Shown in pieces: positions 34,367 to 43,273 of a stretch of DNA of 64,000 nucleotides. Source of the stretch: an uncultured Clostridia bacterium. GTDB lineage: Bacteria > Bacillota > Clostridia > Christensenellales > UBA1242. Within the stretch, counting starts at the first letter, position 1. Each line of letters begins with the position of its first letter. The stretch is from NCBI GenBank assembly GCA_948434855.1, contig CAOJFR010000002.1, positions 1 to 64,000 on the forward strand, read 5' to 3'. The notes beneath the pieces were generated by a model. That model was not told where the DNA came from, searched no databases, and saw nothing but the letters and a program-made list of their open reading frames with translations. The translations under genes were made by a program, and so were the position numbers.

Positions 34367-35593
34367 ATGGAAATTGAAGAAACAGAAGAAGTCTTAGCTT
34401 CAGAAACTGCTGAAAAAGTCAGTGAAGAGCAAGCGGTCACAGAGCAAGCAGAAAGCTTAAATGAAGAAGCTTTAATTAATAATGAAGAAGTTTCTTTGTC
34501 TGAAGAAATTAAAGTTTCACAAAATTTAGAAGAAGAAAATAGTGAAAATAATTCAGAGGCTGAAGAAAGTGCAGAAGATGAAGAAATAGAGTTCACAAGA
34601 ATAGTTGGTCTAGATGTTGCAAATTCCACATTAAAAATTTGGACAGACGAGCTTAACTTAAAATATGTAAACACGATTCGTGAAATAAATGATGCGGGAC
34701 TGGTATATTCTTTCCGCACAGATTATCAGATGTATGTTTATGGCAAACAAGTTTATGAAGTTGGCTTAGTGTCAGCCACAGGTTCTGGTGGCAGAGGCAC
34801 CGCAAGATATGGTTCAGAGCAATATAAAACAGAAGCGTTAATAGGCATTGCATCATGCTTAAAAGAAATAGAAAATCTTTCAGAAAACGAGGTTCTCAGG
34901 GTTGTGACAGGCGTGCCAAGCAACCTTGCAAGAAATCAAAAGATTATCGGAGCAATCAAACAAATGCTTCTTGGCAATCATGAAATAAAGTCAGTAACAT
35001 GGGATAGCGTCAAGCCAATAAAATTTAAGATTGCAGAAGTCATTGTTGTGCCACAACCGCTCGGCACCATGTATGATTATGTATATGATAAAGAGGCAGA
35101 TGCTTTAAATGAAAAACTATTAGATCAAAGGGCAATAGTAATAGACATTGGCTGGGGAACAACAGACATTGCGATTCTAGAAACTGCCAGAGTGCGATCA
35201 ACTTTCAGTTTCGACATTGGCACATCAGATTATATTTCAGATTTGCAAGAAGAAGTCAACATGGTCATGCCAGAAGCGAGCATATTTTCACTTTCAGCGC
35301 ATGAGTTAGATTTGTGTTTGCTAGATTCCCCAGTTGTAGAAACTCCGTTTGGAGAGTTTGATTTGTCGTCTTATTCAGAAAAGCACAAAAAAAATCAAGC
35401 CAAAAGAGTTTATCAAGAGGTCATGGGTCTGGGGTTAGAGTTCAATAAATTCTATAAAATCATATTAACAGGTGGCGGAGCGCTATTATATGAAGAGTAT
35501 CTCCGTGAATTATTTAATGATCCAAGGCTCATAATTCAAGAGAACGCAGTCATGGCAAATTGCCGAGGTTTTTGGCTGCTTGGCAATTATTAA
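34367..35593 (+). CDS. ParM/StbA-like actin-family ATPase with acidic N-terminal tail
   Basis: This 408-residue protein belongs to the actin/Hsp70 superfamily. After about 75 residues of Glu/Ser-rich, probably disordered tail, the fold starts FTRIVGLDVANSTLKIW (phosphate-1 motif). It has VVTGVPSNLARNQK, then the phosphate-2 motif VIDIGWGTTDIAIL (Asp260) and the adenosine motif ILTGGGALLYEEYL near residue 368. This arrangement matches ParM/Alp filament-forming ATPases better than MreB, FtsA or DnaK. Such proteins usually segregate plasmids, but here the gene is among chromosomal housekeeping genes. AAAGGA is the ribosome binding site. It is followed 15 bp later by an acidic partner gene. Confidence 0.82.
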   Translation: MEIEETEEVLASETAEKVSEEQAVTEQAESLNEEALINNEEVSLSEEIKVSQNLEEENSENNSEAEESAEDEEIEFTRIVGLDVANSTLKIWTDELNLKYVNTIREINDAGLVYSFRTDYQMYVYGKQVYEVGLVSATGSGGRGTARYGSEQYKTEALIGIASCLKEIENLSENEVLRVVTGVPSNLARNQKIIGAIKQMLLGNHEIKSVTWDSVKPIKFKIAEVIVVPQPLGTMYDYVYDKEADALNEKLLDQRAIVIDIGWGTTDIAILETARVRSTFSFDIGTSDYISDLQEEVNMVMPEASIFSLSAHELDLCLLDSPVVETPFGEFDLSSYSEKHKKNQAKRVYQEVMGLGLEFNKFYKIILTGGGALLYEEYLRELFNDPRLIIQENAVMANCRGFWLLGNY

Positions 35594-35608
35594 TAAAAGG
35601 AGAAATAT

Positions 35609-36289
35609 ATGACAATAAATGAACTAGAGCAAGCAATAAGAAACCTAATTGCGTCGCAGCCAGAAATTTCATCTGGTTCAAATTCTGGTGTAATAAATAG
35701 TGCGTTGTCGTTAATTTATTCATATAGAGAGCTTGCATATAAAGTTCAAAATCATCCAGAAAAAGATGCCTTAAAGGTCAACATGACAAATCAGTGTGTG
35801 GGGCTAGAGTCTGCACTGGTCATTTCTGTTTGTCAAGTAATGCAAGAAAGGGGCATAAATTTAATGCTATATGCTCCAACAAGTCAGTTTGGCATAAACA
35901 GTTATGGTGGCACAGCTTTTGGTTCAGAAACAAAAAATTGGGCACAGCAAAATGTGTCTTTCGTTCAAAACAACACTTCTGCACAAAGCTCTGATTTCTT
36001 AGACTTGTCAGAACAAAAGGCAAAAGAAGATTATGAAGATTTGTCAAAAGTCTTTTCCGATGAAGAACCAGAAGAAGAGTCAGAAATCCTTTCTGAGCCA
36101 GAAGAAAATGTAGAAGAAAATAACAGTGGCAGTTTAGAGCCAGAAATAGATAAAAACTCAAAAGAGCCTGAATTGCAAAGCGAAAATGCAGAGCCAGCAG
36201 TGCAAAATCAGGAAGAAAAAAACGAGCCTAATTCTCCAGTAGGCAAGGCATCCGGAAGAGATTATCTTCTAGAATTATTAAGAAAATAA
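35609..36289 (+). CDS. Hypothetical acidic-linker protein coupled to the actin-like gene
   Basis: This 226-residue protein has no family I recognise. Residues 1-120 look folded (MTINELEQAIRNLIA, ALVISVCQVMQERGINLMLY). Residues 130-210 form a very acidic, Pro/Ser/Asn-rich linker. The last 15 residues, GKASGRDYLLELLRK, form a short amphipathic helix-like peptide. That layout (body, flexible linker, C-terminal hook peptide) resembles adaptor proteins that bind actin-like filaments by a C-terminal helix, as ParR does, but the N-domain is not an obvious ribbon-helix-helix. AGGAG precedes the ATG and the gene is only 15 bp after the ParM-like gene. The adaptor role is inference. Confidence 0.72.
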   Translation: MTINELEQAIRNLIASQPEISSGSNSGVINSALSLIYSYRELAYKVQNHPEKDALKVNMTNQCVGLESALVISVCQVMQERGINLMLYAPTSQFGINSYGGTAFGSETKNWAQQNVSFVQNNTSAQSSDFLDLSEQKAKEDYEDLSKVFSDEEPEEESEILSEPEENVEENNSGSLEPEIDKNSKEPELQSENAEPAVQNQEEKNEPNSPVGKASGRDYLLELLRK

Positions 36290-36290
36290 A

Positions 36291-36318
36291 ACGCCATCAA
36301 ACAAGATGGTGTTTTTTT
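36291..36318 (+). terminator. Terminator of the ParM-like operon
   Basis: ACGCCATC / GATGGTGT stem (one G-T pair) followed by TTTTTT. Confidence 0.8.
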
Positions 36319-36381
36319 ATTTTCAAAAAACATAAATAATTTTATTTGTCTAGCAAAATACTAGTTTTAGGAGAAAGATAA

Positions 36382-37839
36382 GTGGCAGGACAAAAAAAGA
36401 AAAATTTAAGACAAGAAATAGCAGGACAAATAAACAAAGATTGTCAAATAGCAGAAACCACCTTAAAGGTCGGAAGAAAAACAATCTCAATTTTTTATAT
36501 AGAAAGTTTAATAGACAAAGCTCTCTTTGCAGAGGGCATTTTAGCGCCGCTTGAAAAACTTGCAAGACAAACCAAATCCACGCAGGGACTAAAGCAAAAA
36601 ATCATGCAAGAAATAGTTTCAATTTCTTCTGTCACAGAAAGTGAAGAGCCTCAAAAAATAATAGACAACATTTTGTCAGGCTTTGCAGAAATCGTTTTAG
36701 ACGATGCGGCAATAGATTGTCCAATATTTGGAGTAGAAAAAAGGGGCGTAGAAGAGCCTCCAAACTCAAAAGTAATCAAAGGTCCAAGAGAGGGTTTTGT
36801 AGAAGACATATACACAAACACGGGCCTAATAAGAAAAAGAATAAAGTCATTACAGTTAAGGGTTGTTGATGAGTTTGTTGGAGAGAGAACAAAAACGAGA
36901 ATATCACTTATTTATCTAGAAGATGTTGTTAGACCAGACGTCGTCAAAAATGTTCGTGAAAAGATAAAAAAGATAGACATAGACGCAATCATAGACTCTT
37001 ACTATATAGAGTCATTCTTAGAAGAAAATAAGCTAAAGTTTTTCAGACGAGTAGGAAACACAGAAAAGCCAGACATATTTTGTGCAAAGGTCTTAGAGGG
37101 AAGGGTCGGCATATTAGTTGATGGTTCACCAGTTGCATTAACGGTTCCATTTGTTTTGTTTGAAGATTTGCAGAGTGCTGAAGATTATTACACAATTCCA
37201 ACCATGGCAACCTTCACCAGAATCATGAGAATTTTCGGCTTAATTTTTGCAATATTAATCCCAGCAGTTTACGTAGCGCTTCAAAGCTACAATTATAGAA
37301 TTTTGCCCATAAACTTCCTAATAACGCTGCTCAGCAGCATAGAGGGCTTGTCCATCCCGCCACTAGTAGAAATTTTAATAGTCTTGTTTTTGTTTGAGGT
37401 CATAACAGAGGCAAGTGTCAGAATGCCAAACTCGCTTGGCATGGCACTGTCAATCATTGGAGCGCTAGCGCTTGGAAACACAGCCGTTGATGCTGGCATA
37501 ATCTCACCACCAAGCATAGTAATCGTGGCAATTTCAAGTGTCGCCATATACATCATTCCCGACCAAATTGCAGAAACAAGAATATTAAGAATACTCTTCA
37601 CAGTAATCGGCGGAATAATCGGACTATATGGAGTAGTCGTATCCTTCATAATTCTCACAACCTTCCTTTGCTCAATAGATAGTTATGGTGTTCCATACAT
37701 GTCGCCAATCGCACCAAGCATAAGAAAAGACAAAAAAGATGGATTCATCAAACAGCCAATAGAGGCAATGAAAGTCAGACCAACATTTTTTGCGGGCAAA
37801 GATAAGGTAAGACAAGGGGGCAGAAAGCATGACATCTAA
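36382..37839 (+). CDS. gerAA: Spore germination protein GerA family, A subunit
   Basis: This is the A subunit of a germinant receptor in the spore inner membrane. It starts at GTG with AGGAG 8 bases upstream. The first 270 residues are the soluble GerAA N-domain (VGRKTISIFYIESLIDK, and GPREGFVEDIYTNTGLIRKRIKSLQLRV, the most conserved family block). The C-terminal 200 residues contain several membrane helices with the MPNSLGMALSIIGALALGNTAVDAGIISPPSIVIVAIS block. The length of 485 residues is normal. It overlaps gerAB by 11 bp. The germinant cannot be deduced. Confidence 0.93.
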   Translation: MAGQKKKNLRQEIAGQINKDCQIAETTLKVGRKTISIFYIESLIDKALFAEGILAPLEKLARQTKSTQGLKQKIMQEIVSISSVTESEEPQKIIDNILSGFAEIVLDDAAIDCPIFGVEKRGVEEPPNSKVIKGPREGFVEDIYTNTGLIRKRIKSLQLRVVDEFVGERTKTRISLIYLEDVVRPDVVKNVREKIKKIDIDAIIDSYYIESFLEENKLKFFRRVGNTEKPDIFCAKVLEGRVGILVDGSPVALTVPFVLFEDLQSAEDYYTIPTMATFTRIMRIFGLIFAILIPAVYVALQSYNYRILPINFLITLLSSIEGLSIPPLVEILIVLFLFEVITEASVRMPNSLGMALSIIGALALGNTAVDAGIISPPSIVIVAISSVAIYIIPDQIAETRILRILFTVIGGIIGLYGVVVSFIILTTFLCSIDSYGVPYMSPIAPSIRKDKKDGFIKQPIEAMKVRPTFFAGKDKVRQGGRKHDI

Positions 37840-38941
37840 ACAATTTTATATAACGCTTTGCATATTCATTGTCTCGCTAAAGGTTCAAAGACTGCCTTGT
37901 CTCATGTGCTTAATTCTAGATAATAACACCTATGTGCTTTTCCTGCTATATTTCTTAATAGATTTTTTGTGCATATTGCTTGCACTATTTATTTTAAAGG
38001 TTTTAAGAAAAAGAAACTTCCTGCTTTCGCAAAAAAACAAAACCATGGCAGTAATAGTAAAAATAGCACTGCTGTTTGTCGCGCTATACTTCATGCTTCA
38101 GGGCACACTTTTCTATGAGGCAATACAAGATTTGTTTTCTCATATTTTGTTTAACAATTTGCCATGGACGCTGTTTAGTTTGCTTCTCATTGCGTGTGTG
38201 TTCTATCTCGCACAAAGCGGAATCAAAAACATTGCCAGAAACTTTGAGCTATACTTTTTAATCATAGTAATTTCATATGTCATGCTCGCAATGTTTGGTG
38301 GTCTTCATTCAGACTTTTCAACCATTTTGCCATTCCAGTCAATAGAAATCAAAACCACAGCCAAGCATTTTTTAGACTACAACATTTGGTTTGGAGACTT
38401 TTTCATAGTTTTGTTTTTGGGTGCAAACTCCAAAAATGTAAAATTAAAGTGGACTCTTTTAACATATATAGTTTCAGCGGCATACGTGCTTTTAATGGTA
38501 ATAGAATATAATGGAATATATCAATACTATGCGTGCATGCAGTCAAGTCTAATAAGCATGATATCAGAGCAATCAATGCTTGGCATAGACATTGGAAGAC
38601 TAGATTGGTTCTTCATTTTGGCAACAGAAATAGGCTCAATTCTCAGTTGTGGAATCTGTCTTCACTTTGCCAAAAACTGTCTGTCGCTCACATTTCCAAA
38701 AATCAAGTCAAACTACATGCTTATTTTGCTTGTCACCGCGCTATATCTGGTAGATGTGCTATATTTAGTAGACATAAATTCTAAGGTTGAGCTTTTCTAT
38801 AATTTTGCAGGAATTTTCGCACTGTCAGTAAAGGTGTTGTCGTTAATTTCAATGACCATAGCCAGCCTATATGTAAATCACAAAATCAAAACTTCCAAGT
38901 TGCCAAAAGAAGAGGTCAAGGAGGTTATGCAAAATGAATAA
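37829..38941 (+). CDS. gerAB: Spore germination protein GerB family (endospore amino-acid permease-like)
   Basis: This 370-residue protein has about ten predicted membrane helices, related to APC-type amino-acid transporters. It is the germinant-binding B subunit in known GerA receptors. The start MTSKQFYITLCIFIVSLKVQRLPCLM matches the family opening (helix 1 with a broken centre). The overall divergence from textbook members is high, but order and overlaps (11 bp with gerAA, 8 bp with gerAC) make the assignment firm. Confidence 0.88.
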   Translation: MTSKQFYITLCIFIVSLKVQRLPCLMCLILDNNTYVLFLLYFLIDFLCILLALFILKVLRKRNFLLSQKNKTMAVIVKIALLFVALYFMLQGTLFYEAIQDLFSHILFNNLPWTLFSLLLIACVFYLAQSGIKNIARNFELYFLIIVISYVMLAMFGGLHSDFSTILPFQSIEIKTTAKHFLDYNIWFGDFFIVLFLGANSKNVKLKWTLLTYIVSAAYVLLMVIEYNGIYQYYACMQSSLISMISEQSMLGIDIGRLDWFFILATEIGSILSCGICLHFAKNCLSLTFPKIKSNYMLILLVTALYLVDVLYLVDINSKVELFYNFAGIFALSVKVLSLISMTIASLYVNHKIKTSKLPKEEVKEVMQNE

Positions 38942-40256
38942 GTTTCAGTTGTTTTTAAAAAAGCATATAGCTTTGTTTATTGTAATAGTAATCCTGCTAG
39001 TGTTCCCAGTCAGTCTGTCAAGTCAAGCCAAGCTAAGCATGAGAATAATTGTAACAGGCCTTGCAATAGATAAAAATGAAAATGAATACGAAGTCACTGC
39101 TCAGGTAGTAAAGTCCACTCCAGGAACAGAGTCCCCAGGCACAAGTGCCAGCATAGACTTTATTTCAGAAAAGGGAGAAACCGTCTCACGAGCACTTTCA
39201 AAACTAATGTATAGAACAGGAAAGGTGTCAGCGTTTTCCCACACAAGTTTTGTGGTCATGAGTGAAGATCTCGCCAAAGAGGATGCAACATCTTGCCTAG
39301 ACATTTTCATCAGAGACAAAATCATTCGCAACTCAGCAATGGTACTCTTTTCAGAAGGCAGGGCCAGCGAAGAAATTCAAAAGACAAAAAACGTAGAGCT
39401 TTCCGTTGGGTTAGGTTTGCAAAAAGTATTCTTGTTCAAGCAGGAAGAGAGTGATGGCTTAATGACAACAGTCCTAGAGTTTTTAAATAGAACAAAAATG
39501 CATGGTAAAACTGCATTTGCAAGTGTCCTTAGCCTTAGCAGCAATGAAGAGGGAATGTCAGGTTCGTCAGGCGAAGGCGAACAAAACTCGTCAGAAAGCT
39601 CTGGTGGAGAAAACGCCAGTGGCGGGTCAGAGGGTGCCAGTGGTGGCTCCACTGGTGGCTCCGGAAGCAGTGCAGGTGGCGGGTCAGGTTCCGCCGGCGG
39701 AAGCTCTGGCAGTTCCTCTGTATATTTTCAGGGTAATGCTCCAGTAATGGTTTTTGTAGATGGAAAACTCGCTGGAAAAATCACTGATGAAGAAGAGATT
39801 TTAGGGTTCATGCTTTCAAATAAAAAAACAAAAAGGGCAACCATTGCGGTAGAAAACATAAAATTTCCGGGGCTAGAGGATGCAAAGGTGTCAATAAATA
39901 TTAAAGGAAAAACAGAGAGCATTTGTGTTCGTTTTGAAAATGAAATCCCGTGCGTAGATGTAAAGATAAAAATAAAAGACTCTGAGATAATAGAAATTGT
40001 TAGCAAAGCAAAGCATTCAGACACCTTTAATGAAAAATATGATGCCATAGAGCAAGCAATGATAAAACAAGTCACAGCTGCCATTTCAAAAGCCTTTGAA
40101 AAATCAAAAACGCTTAAGGCAGATATGTTTAGTGCCTATGAGCACGCTTACAAATATCATTATAACACTCTAAAAAGGTACTATGATTCGCCAGAAGAGT
40201 TTATCTCACAGCTAAAGCTAAATATTAGTGTAGAGGTTCAAAAACTAGACTTTTAA
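38934..40256 (+). CDS. gerAC: Spore germination protein GerC family, without lipobox and with Gly/Ser insert
   Basis: This is the C subunit of the germinant receptor. The N-terminus is a hydrophobic helix (residues 11-30) followed by LSMRIIVTGLAIDKNENEYEVTAQVV, which aligns with the conserved block following the signal in GerAC proteins. Normal GerAC is a lipoprotein with a Cys right after the signal; here the junction reads FPVSLSSQAKLS with no Cys. Domain 1 contains SRALSKLMYRTGKVSAFSHTSFVVMSEDLAK. Between residues 207 and 262 lies a Gly/Ser-rich, locally GC-rich insert. The C-terminal domain-3 part ends the protein. A terminator follows. Confidence 0.88.
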   Translation: MNKFQLFLKKHIALFIVIVILLVFPVSLSSQAKLSMRIIVTGLAIDKNENEYEVTAQVVKSTPGTESPGTSASIDFISEKGETVSRALSKLMYRTGKVSAFSHTSFVVMSEDLAKEDATSCLDIFIRDKIIRNSAMVLFSEGRASEEIQKTKNVELSVGLGLQKVFLFKQEESDGLMTTVLEFLNRTKMHGKTAFASVLSLSSNEEGMSGSSGEGEQNSSESSGGENASGGSEGASGGSTGGSGSSAGGGSGSAGGSSGSSSVYFQGNAPVMVFVDGKLAGKITDEEEILGFMLSNKKTKRATIAVENIKFPGLEDAKVSINIKGKTESICVRFENEIPCVDVKIKIKDSEIIEIVSKAKHSDTFNEKYDAIEQAMIKQVTAAISKAFEKSKTLKADMFSAYEHAYKYHYNTLKRYYDSPEEFISQLKLNISVEVQKLDF

Positions 40257-40272
40257 TTAAAAAAGGCAAAAT

Positions 40273-40300
40273 AAAAATCCACCAAATGGTGGATTTTTGT
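40273..40300. terminator. Bidirectional terminator between gerAC and the P-type ATPase
   Basis: AAAAATCCACC / GGTGGATTTTT stem with AAAT loop, serving convergent genes. Confidence 0.88.
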
Positions 40301-40301
40301 T

Positions 40302-43007
40302 TTATAATCTAACCTTGTCCATAATCTTATATAAAACGCTAATAACTGTTGGAGCAGCAAGTGCAAGAACAATAACAAACAAAATATTTTCAAGACTAAG
40401 CTTAAAGAAAGCAACTTCAACTCCAAAGAAGGTTGGCCAAGCAAACATACAAGTAAGGCTAAGAGCAAGCATTGCAACAAAAATTGCAACGGTGAAAGCG
40501 TTAAATGGTTTGCATAATCTATAAAGCATTGCAAGTCCAGTAAACACAAGTGTCATTGTGGCCATAGAAGATATAATATTCATGTTATATGAAATAGAGC
40601 CGTTCACCAAGAAGTTAAACAAATAAATAAGTCCAATGTTCAAAACAAGCGTAATTGCACCAGGCAGTGCGTTTTTAATAAGGTTATAAATAAACTTACC
40701 TTCAATCGGTTTATCGTTAGGCAAAAATGCTAAGCAGAATGAAGGAATACCAATAACAAACCATTCAAACAAAAGTGTGTTTGCGGTTGTAAAAGGGTAA
40801 GGCTGTTGAAGAATAAGCACCAGCACAGAAAAGACTAATGTGAAGAGGGTTTTCATAAAGAATAGCGAAGAAGACTTCTGAACGTTATTAATAACTTTTC
40901 TTCCCTCAACAACGGTGTCAGGCATACTAGAGAAGTCGCTGTTAAGAAGAACCATGTGGCTCACACTGCGAACAGCCTCGTTTCCGCTAGCCATCGCAAT
41001 AGAGCAGTCAGCTTCCTTAAGTGCCAAAATATCGTTAACGCCGTCACCCGTCATTGCAACGGTGTTGCCATCGCTTTTAATTGTTTTAACAAGAAGCGCT
41101 TTTTGCTCAGGCGTAACTCTTCCAAAAACGGTATATTTGTTTGCTGCGGCAATAACTTGTTTGTCGCTAAGTCCGTCAAGGCTAATAAATGCATCAGTGC
41201 CTTCAACGCCAACACGCTTAGCAATTTCAGAAACTGTCAAAGGGTTGTCGCCAGAAATAATCTTAACTTTAACGCCATTGTTTTTAAACCAAGCAATAGT
41301 GTTTGCTGCATTTTCTCTAATGTGGTCTTCCAAAATAATAATAGCAATAGCATCTCTTTGTTCAGGAAGCGAGTCTTTAACAATAGGTTTAGCAGAGTGA
41401 GCTAAAAGCAAAATTCTATAGCCGTCCTTAGAATATTGTTCAACCATTTTCTTAAGTTTTTCATCTTTCATCTTAGGCAAAACAAATTCAGGTGCACCCA
41501 TAATATAAGTGCCAGCATTTTCAAAAGTCACAGCTGAAAGTTTTCTGCTAGAGCTAAAAGGAAGGGTTGTCACAGGATTAAGTTCTTTGTTAAAGCCAAA
41601 ATAGTTAATAAGTGCTTGGCTGGTTTGGTTGTTGTCACCAAGAGCAGATAGCATAGAGCCCATAATTCTTTTAATTGTGTGGTCTGTGCTAGTAAGCTGA
41701 ACACAGTTATAAACTTTCATTGTGCCGTCAGTGATAGTTCCAGTTTTGTCCAAACACAAAACATTAACACGAGCCAGCATTTCAACGCAATAAAGGTCCT
41801 GAACAAGCGCCTTTTTGTTTGCAAGTTTAATAACAGAAACGGTAAGAGAAATAGAACATAAAAGGAACATTCCCGCAGGTATCATTCCAATAACCGAGCC
41901 CGCTGTAGAAGTTATGCTTTTTGCAATAACATCCTCGCCAGCAAAAGCGTTAAAGTTGTTAAGCATCATCAAAATGGTAATAGGAACAATCAAAATACCA
42001 ATAACCTTAACAATAAGTTTCAGTGAAGAAAAGAGTTCAGATTTTGGCTTGCGATATTTTTTTGCTGTGGCAGAAAGTTGTTGAATATAGTTGTTTGCAC
42101 CAACCTTCTCAACTCTTGCGTGGCATTTTCCAGAAACAACATAGCTTCCCGCCAAAACGGTGTCACCAACTTTCTTTTTAATAGGAAGGCTTTCACCAGT
42201 AAGCATACTTTCGTTAACTTCAATGTTGCCTTCAACAACAACGCAGTCAGCAACAATTTGCTTTCCTGTTGCAAGAACAACAATGTCATCCAAAACAACT
42301 TCTTCCTGAGCAATGGTCTCTTCGTCGCCATTTCTAACAACCTTAACCACAGGGGCGGTCAAAAGTGAAAGTTTTTCAATAGTTTTTTTAGCCCTAATTT
42401 CCTGAACAATACCAATAATAATGTTAATCAAAATAATGGCCATAAACAAAATGTTGCTCCAACTTTGTTTATAAAGCACATTAACTGTCACAAGGGCTGC
42501 AAAAACAATAAAGCAAAGAATGTTAAAAAAGGTAAACACGTTTTCTCTAATAATGCTCCAAACGGTCTTAACGTTGGTGTTAGGCACAGCGTTGGTTTGC
42601 CCCTTAATAATTCTTTCTTGAACTTGTTCATTAGAAAGACCCATTTGATAGTCCGATTTAACTCTCTTGACTCTCTTTTGAGAAACAGGTTCTTTTTGCT
42701 TAACAACATTTTTCTTAATAAGCTTAAACAAGTCTCTAAGTTTTGGTTCATCATCAGAGTTAGCTTCACGTTGTTTTTTCTTAGCAGCTTTCTTGGCTTT
42801 TTTCTTAGCAATCTTTTTAGCCTTAAGAGCCTTAGCGGCAGCCTTTTCATCTTTCTTGTTTTTTGCGGCAGAAGAAACAGGTGGTTGCACTTCAACCACT
42901 TTAGGTTCCAAATCATCTGTTTTTGCTTTAATTGACTTTTTAGAAGAAACCGCAATAGTGGTTTTTTCATCAGGCAATGTTTCGCTAATAACCTTCTTTT
43001 TTGCCAT
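40302..43007 (-). CDS. Cation-translocating P-type ATPase with Lys/Ala-rich N-terminal extension
   Basis: This 901-residue HAD-type ATPase shows the actuator motif MLTGESLPI, the phosphorylation motif LCLDKTGTITDG and the hinge MTGDGVNDILALKEADCSIAMASG, with about ten membrane helices. The helix-4 motif IPAGMFLLCSISLT, without CPC or PEGL, and the domain order resemble the CtpE/YoaB-like calcium-type group; I cannot fix the ion. The first ~105 residues are an unusual extension. It contains KAAAKALKAKKIAKKKAKK, and is strongly basic and probably disordered or helical. No other transport gene is nearby. The ribosome binding site is weak (ATGAGG). Confidence 0.9.
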   Translation of the reverse strand: MAKKKVISETLPDEKTTIAVSSKKSIKAKTDDLEPKVVEVQPPVSSAAKNKKDEKAAAKALKAKKIAKKKAKKAAKKKQREANSDDEPKLRDLFKLIKKNVVKQKEPVSQKRVKRVKSDYQMGLSNEQVQERIIKGQTNAVPNTNVKTVWSIIRENVFTFFNILCFIVFAALVTVNVLYKQSWSNILFMAIILINIIIGIVQEIRAKKTIEKLSLLTAPVVKVVRNGDEETIAQEEVVLDDIVVLATGKQIVADCVVVEGNIEVNESMLTGESLPIKKKVGDTVLAGSYVVSGKCHARVEKVGANNYIQQLSATAKKYRKPKSELFSSLKLIVKVIGILIVPITILMMLNNFNAFAGEDVIAKSITSTAGSVIGMIPAGMFLLCSISLTVSVIKLANKKALVQDLYCVEMLARVNVLCLDKTGTITDGTMKVYNCVQLTSTDHTIKRIMGSMLSALGDNNQTSQALINYFGFNKELNPVTTLPFSSSRKLSAVTFENAGTYIMGAPEFVLPKMKDEKLKKMVEQYSKDGYRILLLAHSAKPIVKDSLPEQRDAIAIIILEDHIRENAANTIAWFKNNGVKVKIISGDNPLTVSEIAKRVGVEGTDAFISLDGLSDKQVIAAANKYTVFGRVTPEQKALLVKTIKSDGNTVAMTGDGVNDILALKEADCSIAMASGNEAVRSVSHMVLLNSDFSSMPDTVVEGRKVINNVQKSSSLFFMKTLFTLVFSVLVLILQQPYPFTTANTLLFEWFVIGIPSFCLAFLPNDKPIEGKFIYNLIKNALPGAITLVLNIGLIYLFNFLVNGSISYNMNIISSMATMTLVFTGLAMLYRLCKPFNAFTVAIFVAMLALSLTCMFAWPTFFGVEVAFFKLSLENILFVIVLALAAPTVISVLYKIMDKVRL

Positions 43008-43180
43008 TATAACCTCATGATAATGAAATATATATAATATATAATTATAATATAAAAAATATAAATGTCAATTATGCAGAGAATATAAAAAATTATTTTT
43101 AAAAATTCATATAAAATAGCAGAAAATTATCAAAAAAATAAGAAAAAATATAGTTTAGGGCATGATTTTCCAAAAACTGC

Positions 43181-43209
43181 TTGCAAAATAACAATAGGTG
43201 TGATAATAT
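43181..43209 (+). promoter_or_regulatory. Promoter of rpsF-ssb-rpsR
   Basis: TTGCAA and TAATAT spaced by 17 bp. The predicted start at about 43215 leads directly into the S6:S18-like RNA motif. Confidence 0.6.
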
Positions 43210-43218
43210 TTACATACA

Positions 43219-43251
43219 ATTCCTTGTTTTAGAAAAAATCTAAAACCGAAT
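43219..43251 (+). promoter_or_regulatory. S6:S18-binding-like RNA leader of rpsF
   Basis: Outer stem ATTC/GAAT (43219-43222, 43248-43251) and inner stem GTTTTAG/CTAAAAC (43226-43232, 43240-43246), with a 5' bulge CTT and the CCG trinucleotide at 43246-43248 on the 3' side. A hairpin with a conserved CCG at this position upstream of rpsF is the published autoregulatory S6:S18 motif. It sits 13 bases before AGGAGG. Confidence 0.65.
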
Positions 43252-43273
43252 GAGTCCAAAAGGAGGAAGATCT

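Noticed and set aside
36320..36381. Sigma-G promoter upstream of the gerA operon.
   Set aside because: Only loose matches to the -35 and -10 patterns were found in this AT-rich gap; not strong enough to report.
39700..39740. SSSVYFQG in GerAC resembles a TEV protease site (ENLYFQG), which would suggest an engineered sequence.
   Set aside because: Only the last four residues match, it lies in a natural low-complexity insert, and nothing else in the window looks synthetic.
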